A stretch of DNA of 64,000 bases, from contig NC_083389.1 in assembly GCF_031755915.1 (NCBI RefSeq), positions 18,198,501-18,262,500 on the forward strand, written 5' to 3'. Shown piece after piece: positions 1 through 12,259 of the stretch; the stretch's first letter is position 1, and each line of letters starts with the position of its first letter. Both the position numbers and the translations under genes were made by a program. The stretch is from Ziziphus jujuba. Lineage: Eukaryota; Streptophyta; Magnoliopsida; Rosales; Rhamnaceae. Below the pieces are notes generated by a model. It was not told the origin of the DNA. It did not search any database and worked only from the letters and a program-made list of their open reading frames with translations.

Positions 1-121
1 TCAATTAACAATTATTATCTCAACAACTACTTTACTGGTAATCAACACCATTAATAATCAATAGTAAAATTTTAGATGTTTAATATAATATTGTTAAATT
101 GACTTAATAAAAGATTTGTTT

Positions 122-170
<49 letters not shown>

Positions 171-1069
171 GGGATTAGGCCTAATATTACAAGGAGTAAT
201 AAATTTTAAAAAAGTTAATGAATTAATATAGAATTTCGTAAATTTTATATAGGTTTTGTAGAAATTTTGAATAAATGGTGGATTTGAAATAAACATTTTT
301 ATTCATATTTTTTATTTTCAAACCCCATGAAATTTATTATAATATATTATATTTTAAAATCCTTTCATGTTAATAACTTTTTAAATACTTTTAAACTTTT
401 ATAAATTTTATAAAAATTTAAATTGAATACCTTGGATTTTTAGTAGACATCTTTTACATAATCCATTTAAAATTTTAATTGAATATCTGTACTTTTCTAG
501 ATTCAAATAAAATTTAAATTAAATACCTTTAAGCTTTTAAGCTCTCTTAAATCAATGAATTCTAGATTAAATACACCTTTTGGAATTTTATTACGTCATA
601 TTTGAATAATAGGAAAATGAGTGGAATCTATTTTCTTTGGAAAAACGATAACATTATTTTGTTTGAATATTTATTATAAAGTAGGAAGGTGTGGGTTCAA
701 AGAATTAGATTTCCACAAATGTAAAAAAAATATGTGAGAACGTTGTTTCTACCTATATAGATGCCATTTTGAGAATTCTAGAAATAATGGCTTTGAAATT
801 TTTTTTTTAAATTACATATTTATCCTTAATTTATTATATAATATTAAATTTAATTACTTATAAATCTCAACTTTCCTGTTACTCACCAACAGATTAAGAA
901 AAAAATTAATTCTAAGGAAACTAAATTTTAGAAATCAATTTTCTACTCAACTTTAATACTTCCCAAACAGAGCCTTAGAGAAAAGTAAAACCCCTCTATG
1001 AACCTAACAAACCATTAATATATTTTTAATATCAGTTTTTAATGCGATCCAAATGCTGATAAAAAAAAT
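1..1069. other. AT-rich sequence without a recognisable gene
   Basis: No coding signal is seen. The stretch contains an (AT)n run near 122-155 followed directly by a (GA)n run to about 171. It ends where the first 3.4-kb repeat begins. Confidence 0.6.
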
Positions 1070-2499
1070 TTGTGGTAAAATCATCATGTTGATCTAATTT
1101 AAACATAATTGTGTATATATATTCCAACTCATCCACCAAGACCATATATATTACATCCTAGATGCAATGAAATAGGATGAATTGAGCAGGTATTTGAGAA
1201 TACGTAATTATCTTGATTATATTAATTTTTTTTTTTATATTTTAATTGCCTATAAATGACAAAAAAAACATCTTATTCTTTCGTCAATAATATCTTATAT
1301 TTAGTGGATATAAATACATATCTATATATATATATATATATATGAGGCTCATATATATGTTAGGCTCATATCTGGTTTTATTAATAGTTTTTCCATTACG
1401 ATTTTATTTATTAATCATTGGATTATATTAAATGGTAGAATTTAAAAATGCATTTATAATTCATCAAGTCCTTAACACATTCATTTTACAAAATTGCGTT
1501 TTGGTATGTCACTATTCATATTGGGTCATTAAATAATTTTTAAATCCTATTCTTTTAAAAATAATCCAAAAGATAATAAATGAAGAGCTAACACTAAAAC
1601 TACTGGGCCTATATGATGTGGATCTGACCTTACACACACCCCACAAATTACAAAAACTCCCATTCCAATTTAAAGAAATTTGAGATAGTAAAAAAATATT
1701 ATAATAAGAACTTCCTCTACGCCAAGTCATATTATCTAAATATGTTTTATTGCTTTTAAAAAAAAAATCTAAATGAAGAAGGAACATCTAAAAAAATTAA
1801 AAAAATATTATTTGTCATCAATGGTGAATAATTATTAGTAGGACCAATGTATCAAATGATAATTTAAATAATTACCATCAAAAAGTTTTTTTTACGGTTT
1901 TAATATAAAAAAGAATAGAATTAGATATCCCAATTAAAAATTTACCACATAAACTAGTGATTGTCACCAATAGTGATAAATAGTAATATTCAAAAAGATT
2001 TGCACAGAACCCACAATTAATTATTTTACTTAAGTTTTGATTGTATATTGTTTTAAAAGTTGTATGATCACTAGTGGGATACATCGTACAATTTATTTAT
2101 TTATTTTATAACTTTCATTACTAAAAAACGAATATGAGAAAGAGAACATTTTAACTTCAGTCAATTAAATTGTTATTTGCTATTTAGGTTTTACAAGTGT
2201 TCTATCACCAATAGTAAAAAATAGCATTTTTCATACAACTTAATTGATAATCTTTTTCCCCTTTGTTGCAACCAACATGTCAAAAATGGCTCGTGATGTA
2301 GGATTCCATTAGCATAAATTTCTAACCTCATCCTTACTATATTAAATTCTTAATCTAAAACCTTTCACATATACCTTTTATTTTTTAGGAAAAATTACAA
2401 AAAGCTCTGATTAATTTTTACTCATGCTTCAATTTTCCTCTCCTAAACTTTTTTTAAGCAATTTCCCCCCCAAATTATTGCAACATGTCAAATTTCTAT

Positions 2500-2561
<62 letters not shown>

Positions 2562-4479
2562 CGTGTACGTGACAAAATTAACCATATAATATTAAAATTA
2601 ACTACTTATATAAACAATATACGCATTGGTGTACTTTTTTAAAAATAAAATTGATATATGAAATTAAGGTTTAGTTGCATATTGGTATCCCGAGTTTCAA
2701 GGTTGATGTACCTTTGCGTCGATAGCATAGATCTTTGTAGTGGAATCCTTATAGTATGATCCCCAAAAAGAATTCTTCCTTGATATTCATTTTTCAAAAT
2801 GCTCCTGTAGTGAAAAGCCTGAGAGACCAACTCAAATAAGTCATGGAACTCTGTTCCTTCAAACTTCTTCCAAAGCTTTTAATTTAGTCTACCTTGAGCT
2901 TACTTGACAAATTTCTTTTTTGGTATGTCCCGATGATAGATGATCTTTGCTCTTTTAAATAGAACAATAAAGTTCTCGATTGATTCTCCTTCCATTTGTT
3001 GCTGGCACGATAAATCAACCATGGAAATCTCTAGTTGTATCTTGTAGAACTGCTCATGAAACTTCTACTCTAATTCCAGCAATATATTGATCGAGTTCAA
3101 TTGCAGGTTGATGTACCAGGAGAAAGCTGAACCAGTCAAAGCATTGGCAAACAAGTAAAGCTTTAGAAAGTCATTAGCTGCAACTTCTCCGCATTGGATA
3201 GTAAAATGGCCTATATGCTCCATTATAGATTGACCAATTCGAGAATAAGGTGAACTCAAAAACCTAAATCCCCTTGGAAATTTTATCCTGTCAATAGCCT
3301 CGGGGGAAGGCCTTCTGTAAGATGGTCAGCCACCCCTTATGAATGTAAGACCGATTGTATTTTAGATGATGGTCTTAACAACCTCTCTATGCATCCTATG
3401 ATTATTGTTCATATATTTCTGAACATCATATCCGTGTCTTCATGCTAGGCCTTAAAAGTCGGCCTGATAATACTGGTCTTCATTACAGTCATATCGAAAG
3501 TTTTGGCCATACTGCGCGGCATGCCCCTACCATAAACTCAATTGAAAATAGGTGGGAGGAAATAGGGCTAGACGTCTATCCTTCCTCCATGAATGTTCTA
3601 TGCAGCCTGAAGGGCCTGCACATTATAAGGTGTGACTCGAAGATCCCGCACTAAATGCTGTACAACCTGAGAGCTAGCACCATCTGCTCTTCTTGGCCAC
3701 CTCTGACATTTTGGAGTATGATCCCCACCCTGAGGCTGATTCCTAACCAATGGAGGAACATATTGTTGGTATTGTCTTTTTGACATGACCAACCTTCCTT
3801 ATCATTCGACTCGTCTGAAAAGGCCAACGCCTCTATCCTTCATGAGTTGCCAGTTGGTACGGTCAAAAAAGTGTGCACTTGCTATTCATTCTGGCTGTTG
3901 GTCGGCTTTCTGACAGTTAATGCGGCCCGAGTGGCCTGCATTTGTTGACTTAAACATCTCCACTGATTCATTGATAAACGCAATCAAAGTAGTGAACTAA
4001 CAGACCATCCCCTCATAGTTGTCCTTCAATTGCTTGGAAAAAGACTAAATGGATGTGTCAGTTGCGTGCAAAACCTTGTCAACTCCATATCCTTTACTAG
4101 CTTCATCTGATTTGTTTCGATTGTTGTCGCTGCCATGGGTGGCAGAACCCTTAGTTGTTAAATGAGTTTGTACCTTTGTCCTTGATTAAACTAGATATCC
4201 AACCGGGTATGCCAAAAAAATACGTTAATATTTTTCCAATTATTTGTCGTCTCATAGTAGGCAAATGTGCCACCTCAAATTAGAAACAATTTGAAGAAAT
4301 AAAAAGGCACCAATTAAGATTAAACTACTTGGAAGATTGTATTAATTATTGAAAAATAAAGTAATTGGTTAGGTTTGTATGTCTTAGTAATTAAAAGAAT
4401 TTTAAAATTAAACTCACTAAGAACAATGATTAACAATTATATAAACTAATCAAATTAGAAAGAAAGTTTAACTAAGTTT
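1070..4479. repeat. 3.4-kb direct repeat, copy A
   Basis: This block reappears in the same orientation at 27404-30772, with only scattered substitutions and small indels visible by eye. The clearest difference is a poly-T tract near 2507-2561, more than twice as long here as in the other copy. The flanks diverge abruptly on both sides. Inside, on the minus strand, are a retroelement primer-binding site and a decayed gag. Both copies share the same broken reading frames, so duplication followed gag decay. A segmental duplication, or mobilisation of an already dead element, fits better than two independent transpositions of a live one. An assembly duplication cannot be excluded. Confidence 0.9.
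2640..4214 (-). pseudogene. Decayed Ty3/gypsy gag with primer-binding site (copy A)
   Basis: Read on the minus strand, 3065-3259 gives a retrotransposon gag core (FTIQCGEVAANDFLKLYLF, then LTGSAFSWYINL), the conserved segment of the plant Retrotrans_gag family. Further pieces at 2639-2830 (LVSQAFHYRSILKNEYQ) fit the later part of the same domain. Frames shift and stop between them, so no full Gag can be made. At 4199-4214 the minus strand reads TGGCATACCCGGTTGG, a plausible primer-binding site; sequence above it to 4479 would then be the end of a 5' LTR. No protease, reverse transcriptase or integrase is seen, so this is a truncated or large non-autonomous derivative. Confidence 0.7.
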
Positions 4480-5106
4480 TTTTGGAAAATTTGAGACATT
4501 TTTATAAAATTTTGGGATTTTCTCTCCTTCGTATAATTTTAGAATCCATATTTTTCATGTTTTTGCATTCAACACACATTATGGGACTTGTGGGGCCCAA
4601 AAAATTGGTAAAATGTGATTGTCATGGGGGTTTCGGTAATTACCGACGAAACCTTCGGTAATTTTTGAAGCAAAAACAAATTGAACGTTGTCATTTTTTA
4701 ATGCCGTTTGATCACTTACTTTGTCAGAATTTATCATTAATAATGCTACATTTAGCATGTTATTGGTTGGAACACACATGATTGAAGTTGCCGAATGGAA
4801 TTGTGGTGAGTCTTTTACGACGGTGTACAAACGTCAATTACCGATGATGCATTGGTCATTACCATTGGGCAGTAATATCATCCATGCAATAGTAAGAAAC
4901 ATAAAAACAACTGAACCAAAAACTGAAGACGGAGTGATATGTTATCAAAACAATACAACAGATGAATTTGACAACAAAAGAACACATAAAGCCAACGTCT
5001 ATTATGCCAAAACACATGTTACGCGGTTGAGCAACTAATTGCATTCCTGACTACATTTCATACACACGCATACCACATAACATGGCCCCATTGTCTGAAT
5101 ATAGCA

Positions 5107-7662
5107 TCATGCGATTGATGGGCCTTCGTTTCCATGGTGCTGTTGGTTGTTAGTGCTATCAAGAGGTACGGCGGCGGAGCATGATCGGCTGCTGTGACCA
5201 ACCTGTTTGCACCTCCCGCATCTATATTAATGACGCTCCTCTCCTTGAGATTGAATCCTCTTCTTTCTCGGTCTTCCTGACTATTTGCTAATTTGAGGTG
5301 GAAGTACAACCTGGTTTATGATATCATCTAGAGCATGCCACTGACATTTATCTCCAAGTGGATATATGGTTTCCGAATATGCATCACGGAGTGAGTCAAC
5401 TGAGTAATGCGCCGAGCAAAGGAAATATGGAGAAATATGTCGATGCTTACATGCTGCAATTGCATGGACACAAGGAAATCCATCAATGTCAAATTCCTTG
5501 CATGAGCACGTCTTATTTTCTAAGTTAACAACTCCAACGAACATGCCATGGCCAACAACTTGAAACTCATATAAGTTCATTGGCATAACACGTAAGCCTC
5601 TGCCATTATTTGAGCGGTCCTGCATGATTTTTTCCAACCAATTAGTAACAGGAGTTTGCATTGTAGCAGCATTAGTTCGACGTTCATACCACCACCTTTG
5701 CAAGACATCACGAATGTGATCTAGTAATGGCAAAACAAGTTTATCCCTAGTATCAATAAGCACAGAGTTCATGCTCTCTGCAATGTTAGTTGTCATTATG
5801 TTGTATCTATTGCCCGGAAAATGTGATCTAGCCCATTTTGAAGGACTTGCATCCTTGAGATATTGTATAGCTTCAATACTAAGCCCTTCTAAAAGCTGCA
5901 TGGCCTTATCAAAATCCTCAACAATATATGCTCTAGCTGCATCATTAAAAGTTGATATAATCGCGTTGACATTATCTTTAAACTTCTTAGCATGTAAATT
6001 TGTACCAAGATGATATGTGCAGTGGCCATGGTGATTATTAGGGAAAACTGTACGTATTGCTTTTGCAATGCTCTTGTGTCTATTCGATATAAAAGCTATA
6101 TTCGGATCATCCCCAAACACTTCTTTAAAGCTCTCAAAAAACCATGTGTAAGCCGCATCCGTCTCCCCAGGGCGTATTCCATAAGCAAGTGGATAAATTT
6201 GATTGTTCCCATCCAAACATGATGCAATATATAACAAACCTCTATATCTATTCTTCAGTGTAGTTCCATCGACAACTACGATTCTTCGCATATGCTGGAA
6301 CCCTCTAATGCTAGCTCCAAGTGCCATGAAAAAATATAAAAATTTGTTTTGATCATCAGTTTCAATTTGAGTAAATGCGCCCGGATTTTTGCTCTTCAAA
6401 ACGTGACTCCATAAAGGAAGTTTTGCATATGAATCTTCTGGCGTGCCCCACAAACCTGATAGTGCAACTTCCTTAGCGACCCATGCTTTGTTGTAGCTTA
6501 TGTTTACTACGTAATTAGAGCGAATGTCATGCATGATATCTCGAGGTTTGTATTGCCTTGAAATCCCATTAAACATTGGCTGGATGATGTCTCCGATAAC
6601 TGAACTTGTTGCTTGACGATGATCCCTCTTCATGATATTTAAAGAGAAAATATGCTCATCCTTGAAGGCCCTAATCATGAAGGCCTCTGTATTATCACCA
6701 TGTAGTTTGGTAGCACCCATTCGCCACATGCAATTGTCGTTTGCACATACAACCTCATATCGGACTCTATCCGACTTCTTGACCTTGAATTCAAAATTTC
6801 TCCTTAGTGCATAAAGACTAATCTTCTTTTGTAGCGCATTCTTACTCGCAAAGATTTGGTTGATTCGAATGATTTCATGGGCATTGACGGATGAGAAGCG
6901 ATGGTTAACCCTAGGTTCAACCATGGTTATGGTAGAATCTTGTCGAATGTCCAAATGATTTTCGGTACAAGGAGAGGCAAGCACATCATCATTCACATTA
7001 TCAATTGGACTACTACCATAAGGAGACTCACCATGTCGACTATGACCAGCTGAAAGTCCTGAATGTTGGGTCCAACAAATGTCTCATAACCCATCTTCAC
7101 TACGATCAGTGTTGACCTCAACCTCAAATTGTTCATCTTGATAATAATCATGTCCACGATATTCATTCATATCATTAATGTCGAAGCGCTCATTATCATG
7201 ATCATGTTCCACAGATTGCACATTGTTTTCACAAATTTGATTTTCAGAGAATCCAGGTTGAGTTTCCGGTACATGAAGTTCGGTCGCTGGGGACTGCAGG
7301 TCGGCATCAGAGGTACAAGTAGCTGTCTTAGGAACTGCAGATAGTGGGGCAATAATCATAAATCCTGAACTTGTAGGTATCCTATTCACAACACATCCAG
7401 CAGTATTAATACTCTTTGGAACCCTGGATAACACATAAACAATAAGTGGAGATCTGTCTTGAGGTCTGTGTGAACTATACTCTTCTATAAAACTTTGTAG
7501 GTCTTTATCATTTTCCACAACGTACGGTTCACATGACAAACACACATGGTATATGAACTTGAAGATTAATTGATGTTGTGTAGAATCTAAGTTGAGAGCG
7601 TTGTAGACAACATCTTCAAGTTCGGCCAACATACAATTCCTTTTGATACGTATAATCTTCAT
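5107..7662 (-). pseudogene. MuDR/MULE transposase, three in-frame stops
   Basis: The gene reads in a single frame from the ATG at 7660-7662 to a final TGA at 5107-5109, about 850 codons, typical for plant MULE transposases. Domains in order are: an N-terminal acidic region; the MuDR DNA-binding domain (FASKNALQKKISLYALRR, around 6850-6700); the MULE DDE transposase core (VVVDGTTLKNRYRGLL to HCTYHLGTNLHAKKF, around 6285-5990); a SWIM zinc finger (CSCKEFDIDGFPCVHAIAAC, around 5510-5450); an AT-hook (SGRPRKKR); and a CCHC knuckle (CGRCKQVGHSSRSC). Stops interrupt it at 7084-7086 (TGA), 5281-5283 (TAG) and 5227-5229 (TAA). No frameshifts are seen, so the decay is recent. The core DDE and SWIM segment is uninterrupted. 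The full-length product would require readthrough, so I treat it as a pseudogene. Confidence 0.85.
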
Positions 7663-7857
7663 TCTTTGACGTTGGTATCTTCAGGTACCTTCAGAACATA
7701 CACTCCATGTTCCATCGTAGAATAGTAAAACTGAAATTTGTGACATTGAGCACAAAGAGTTTACCAATTCAAAACATACTAAATATCTACTCCTGCAATC
7801 GTAGAATCTTTGCTGGAAGGTTTAACTATAATCCTGAAGCAAAAGTAATGAAAAACT

Positions 7858-8026
7858 ACAAATACATTTTTAGTAAATGAGTACAGAAAATAAGCCAAAC
7901 AATTATGTTATTAACGCTTAACGCCTAGTGGAATAGCATTTTAAATACAAATACAAATGGATTTTCAGTAAATGAGTACAAATGTTGTTTAAATGTTGCA
8001 TATTAACACCTAGTAGAATAGCTACT
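7858..8026. repeat. Imperfect tandem duplication, about 85-90 bp
   Basis: The motif TTTTTAGTAAATGAGTACA followed by ATTAACGCCTAGTGGAATAGC (7858-7947) recurs as TTTTCAGTAAATGAGTACA and ATTAACACCTAGTAGAATAGC (7948-8026). It lies upstream of the MULE transposase start. Confidence 0.6.
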
Positions 8027-9149
8027 CTTGACAGACATAGTGGATCAAGTAGATTAAGATGTCAAATCTGTGACACATGTGCTAAATCATAACATAACGT
8101 TAGCTTGAATGTATGCAATGTTGACAATGTGGTGTTATGTGGATTATTTTGTTAAACATCATAAATATAGTTACATTTAGCATGTCATTCGTTTACAATA
8201 ACATTAGAGAATTGGACAAATTCGATTGTCCACTCGGTTTGCTTTTAGAAAATGGAAAAATTAACTATTCCGATAGAACCGCCGTTAAATTTTCCAACAA
8301 GCAAGTGTTTCATAATTATTGATGGACCGTATGTAACAAACAAAGGTTGTAATTTTCAAATGGAAATTTCCAAACCATTTATGGATTGTTTTATATAAAA
8401 TAGTACCAACATAGAACTTGCACTTATATATCATGTCAAAACGTGACAAACAATGAATCCAATATAAGGGAAAAATGTATACATATATGTACACATATTT
8501 ATATTTATAACACACCCTGTGAAAGCTGATAGAAGGTACTAGCTGCTGGATAGAGAAGACAAACAAGTTTTCATATTTGGTCAATGTTTTCCCTTTCTGA
8601 CCATGTAAAGGTTATTTTTTTAATACAATATTGACTAATTAAATTCTTATTCTTAGGCTAATATATATATATTTATTAATTAAATCGATCCATTGAAAGG
8701 TCTAATGCTCTAAATTTGACCTCGATATCATCTTTCTATGAATTCAAACAAAACATTATTGATTCATTTTTATAATATTATATTTAATGTTTTGTTTACA
8801 GTTTATAACGCGTCCTTTGTTCGTACCAATTCATACTTTTTCCTCACTGCTAGTATTGTGCTAAGGCTAAGTCATTATTTGATTTTGACTTTATCTATCA
8901 GCTATACGTAAAGTATATTTTAGGAAAATTTTTTCGTAAAATAAATTAACAAAATTAATATGAAGTATATTGTATTTATTTTTTGGCTTAGTTATTAATC
9001 CATTTATGTTTACTATTGGGAGTTCATGATTTCAAAACATTAAGATGGAAAAAAATTATTATAAATGATAAAAAAAATTATGTAAAGAAGTAGCATAAAG
9101 CCAAATTATGTACATATATATGTATATATATCCACATACCAGGTAATCG

Positions 9150-9353
9150 TTAACTCCGATCTGCAGAAACGTACAATTTAATTACATCCTTTTGAAGTCT
9201 ATGGGCTCCACAATGAAGATTTTCAGATGATGCAGGGAGAGTGAACTGAACTGAAGAGATTTTGGGATTTTCTGCAATGTTCGTCAATGCAAAGAAAGGC
9301 TGAAAGGTACCTAACCAACAAAAGAGAAAGAGAGAGGAAGACACAGTATTCAT
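9150..9353 (-). other. Possible fourth captured exon, unidentified
   Basis: The minus strand carries an open segment (residues such as NPKISSVQFTLPASSENL and CGAHRLQKDVIKLYVSADRS) preceded by an AG acceptor-like site. It lies next to three other exon fragments on the same strand and its composition is protein-like. I do not recognise the family, and it may be chance. Confidence 0.25.
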
Positions 9354-9844
9354 TTAATGTGGTAGCAGGGACAGTAAGAGAGAGGGATAGAAGTTAATGA
9401 GGGTAGATGAGAAATGAGAGATGGTCAAAAAAATTGTTTTAATATTTTCACCTGTATTCGAGACAGTCAATGAGAAATGAGGGTAGAGGAGAAATGGAAA
9501 ACTGTTATTTTTATTTTACAATTTCATATCCATGTATTTAAATAGTTTACAAAAGCCAGACAATTAATTCCCTCCTAACAAGTCTCATTTGGACATACTA
9601 CCATGGAGCCGTTCATGTAAAAGTGATTGATACCATCCATTTAAATTATCATCCTTCTTATTTATTGCTTCTCCACATATAAAATAATATGGAGAATTTA
9701 ATAATGAAATTGGATCCTTACACATCATATTGACATGAGAATCATGTACAAAAACTAAAAACAAAATCTAAATTAGCAAGAGGACATTGTACAAGTGTTT
9801 TATGAATAAAAACAAGAGAATATTACACCTCCTAGAGAATATTA

Positions 9845-10015
9845 CAGCTCCTACAAAAGCCTCTATTGGTATCAATCCCGAATTGACCCAATGTTCCCCA
9901 TCAATGTCAAAATCTCGAACACCAACTGGCACCACAATTTGTATAATGCCAAACTTTAGTGACACCATTAAAAGCATATGGGGCACCTCCACTAAAACGG
10001 AGATAGATTTGATAC
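9845..10015 (-). pseudogene. Exon fragment of an SMP/C2-domain protein (NTMC2T5 type)
   Basis: A splice acceptor (CATCCAG) precedes an exon reading YQIYLRFSGGAP, then, after a one-base frame change, MLLMVSLKFGIIQIVVPVGV and RDFDIDGEHWVNSGLIPIEA. This closely matches the SMP lipid-transfer domain of plant N-terminal-transmembrane-C2 type 5 proteins, which act at membrane contact sites and carry a C2 domain after the SMP. Only one exon of a much longer gene is present and it carries a frameshift, so it cannot encode the parent protein. It sits on the same strand as the CTF18 and PPR fragments just upstream, pointing to capture and concatenation. The family call is from recognition, not a search. 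Confidence 0.65.
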
Positions 10016-10612
10016 CTGGATGAAATCAAACGAAATATCTGCAGTTAGTTACAATATTTAGCATACAAGTTTCAAAGAAAATAATTATTGTAAATAATTA
10101 AGGAAAATTACTAAAGCATTTCATTTTAAATGTCAACCTAAAAAAATGACTAACTTTTTTTAATACTTGACAAAAAAGCATCTCTGATTTAATAAAATAA
10201 GGGATTCCCTCAAAAAAAATTTAAATAAATATAATGAGAACTGACAACCTTAGCTGTCCTCATATGCGATAAATGCTATATGCAAACTGTGAAGAGTAGA
10301 ATTATTGGTCTCGACATCAACAAAGGAAGAAAAATATCACAAACCGAGTCATTATCAAACTGTCTTGTAAGTAGTAAGTATGCAAGTGGATATGTTGTCC
10401 CGAAGATTGAATTGGATAATCAAAATAATTAAGTCTTCCATCTAAATATCCTATTTCCATTCACTGACTTCATATCAGAAATTCTAAGGAAATTTCAGAA
10501 ATCATGAAAGCAACAAAGTATCTAAAATGTCTATAAAACAGATGAAATCAGAAATGGAAAGGCTTGAAATTGTCACAGCAGTTAAACATCAGCCATGGTA
10601 GTCAAGGATCAC

Positions 10613-11379
10613 CTGCTGACAACACGATTAACTGTTGGTTGAACAAATATATGAACCCTGCAGAAAGCAAGTAGTTGTCAATAAGCAAAAAATACTATCT
10701 AGTTTACATGAAAAGAATCATGAAAAGGAAACTCCATATGAATGATAAACTTTCTAAGTACCATTTTCCAGGGAATCATGAAAAGGAAACTCCATATGAA
10801 TGATAAACTTTCTATGTACTTTCATGATTTTCTTCATTTGGAAAATTCTCCTTCCCTGTATCAGACTTCTTATCTGCAGAAACCTATATGAACAACATAA
10901 AATAAAAGTGAAAAATATAATGAGCATTGGGAAATAAAAACCACCATAGCTGAATATATTACCCTCGGTAGAAATGGAGGTTTCTGTTAATGTATATAAT
11001 GTGCAACCATGGAGTTTAAACAGTAAATTTCCCTTATGATTCTCATCTTGATGATGAAGTAAATGCAATAACTGACAGTTTGCATTAAACATTAAGGAAA
11101 ACAAGAATTATACATGACAACAATAACTGATAACAACGAAAGCATTTATATTTAATCACCAACAGCAATTATAGTAATAAAATAACTATAACTACAATTA
11201 TATTAAAACACAAATAAGCGTGCAGACAATTAAATTTAATAAATAAGCAGCATTCAATAATGGAAAACATACAAGACCCAAAAAAATAATAATAATATAA
11301 AACACACAATTACCATCTTTAGAATAACCTCCACAGCACCTTTGCCATCACCAAGAGCTCCATCTATTTCATCAATCAC
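10613..11379 (-). pseudogene. Exon fragments of CTF18 clamp-loader subunit
   Basis: Three exons of CTF18 (chromosome transmission fidelity 18, the large subunit of the alternative replication-factor-C clamp loader, an AAA+ ATPase) lie in gene order on the minus strand. They are 11314-11379 (VIDEIDGALGDGKGAVEVIL, containing the Walker B DEID), 10820-10883 (VSADKKSDTGKENFPNEEN) and 10613-10657 (VHIFVQPTVNRVVSR). Exons 11314-11379 and 10613-10657 are bounded by AG acceptors and GT donors, so introns were retained; the 3' part of the middle exon is disrupted near 10818 by a 58-bp local duplication. The Walker A exon and everything C-terminal of the last fragment are missing. This is a genomic fragment, not a processed copy. 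Confidence 0.75.
10716..10824. repeat. Direct duplication, period 58 bp
   Basis: A segment starting AATCATGAAAAGGAAACTCC at 10716 is repeated almost exactly from 10774. It abuts and disrupts the middle CTF18 exon, which loses its match at this point. Confidence 0.75.
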
Positions 11380-11734
11380 CTAGAGAAAAAGTAGTAACTT
11401 GTTTCTTCTGCATACATTCTAGAATAAGAAGGGTAACCATAAAATATAATGCCAACCAAGCACTTTGGCCTCGAGTCAACAGTGATAGAGTTCATCTGCA
11501 CTACATCAAGAAACTAAACTGTTGTATAAAGTAACCTATAACACAAAGCAATACATTGTAATAGCTAGGGAAAAAAAAAAAGAAAAAAAAAACACAAAGT
11601 AACTTTATACAAAATTTCCAATCTTGAAAGAATCTAATAGTCAGCAGATAAGAATTAATGCAGATCCATGTGAAAAAAAACAAAAACGAAAAAAAAAAAG
11701 AAGAAGCATATATATACAAATACATAAATCATGG

Positions 11735-12256
11735 ACCAAACCCATGGATTTCATTTGGTCAGAAAAGTAGAAAGCGTCCTGCAAGCAAGAGCTTTTCATG
11801 GTTCCAACGATGACAGAATGGAATGTATCCCTAGTTGGCTGTACTCCATCCAGCATCATATCATTATACATATCTCTCAGCAAGAAATGCCTACCACCAC
11901 CGTTATTAAAAAAAAAAAAAAAAAAAAAGAACACAACTTTCACAATTTCTGTAAAAAAAAAAAAAAATCCCAAAACCATAAAAAGAAAATCAAAATTAGA
12001 ATCTACCTTCTCTGCGCGGTGAGAGAACTGATAACAGTGTTATATTCAGAGACACTGCTTGCGTAGTTCCTCAGTCCCACCTCTCGCGGCAGTGAATTAC
12101 GCTGCCCTGAATTATAACAATCTAAAATATATTATTTATTTTAAACAAAAACTATTTCATTATTAGCGAAACTAGTAAGAAAATGTCTGGGGAAAAGCTT
12201 AAGAATTTGAAAATGGAGAGGAGAAGATTACCAGTGATTGATCGAATGAGCCTCAT
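11735..12256 (-). pseudogene. 5' end of a mitochondrial PPR gene (At4g35850 type), truncated
   Basis: Three exons join in frame across GT-AG introns: 12232-12256 (ATG, MRLIRSIT), 12007-12106 (QRNSLPREVGLRNYASSVSE, YNTVISSLTAQR) and about 11735-11890 (HFLLRDMYNDMMLDGVQPTR, DTFHSVIVGTMKSSCLQDAF, SDQMKSMGLVHD). The last exon is a pentatricopeptide repeat region. The whole resembles the N-terminus of the plant organellar PPR protein represented by Arabidopsis At4g35850. Such proteins bind organellar RNA. The coding match stops abruptly near 11740, and CTF18 exons follow on the same strand about 360 bp later, so most PPR repeats are gone. The start codon, first splice sites and probably the 5' flank were taken along. 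This piece could therefore drive a chimeric transcript. Confidence 0.7.
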
Positions 12257-12259
12257 GCT

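Larger units (their letters stand above)
4480..9100 (-). mobile_element. Mutator-like element (MULE), approximate extent
   Basis: The transposase gene at 5107-7662 identifies the element. I could not define its terminal inverted repeats. A weak inverted similarity exists between the stretch near 4636-4675 (CGGTAATTACCGACG region) and that near 8258-8300, and would be the first place to look. The lower boundary is set only by the break of the 3.4-kb repeat at 4480, and the upper boundary is a guess. Non-coding parts are AT-rich. Confidence 0.45.

Noticed and set aside
2424..2642. Open frame with a long poly-Phe stretch
   Set aside because: Translation of the poly-T tract only.
4721..5038. Plus-strand open frame of 105 codons beside the MULE gene
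   Set aside because: No family features. It lies in the 3' non-coding part of the MULE and is antisense to its transcript.
4500..9300. TTTTGGGATTTTCT at 4512 and 9258 as MULE termini
   Set aside because: The two are in direct, not inverted, orientation and similarity does not extend.
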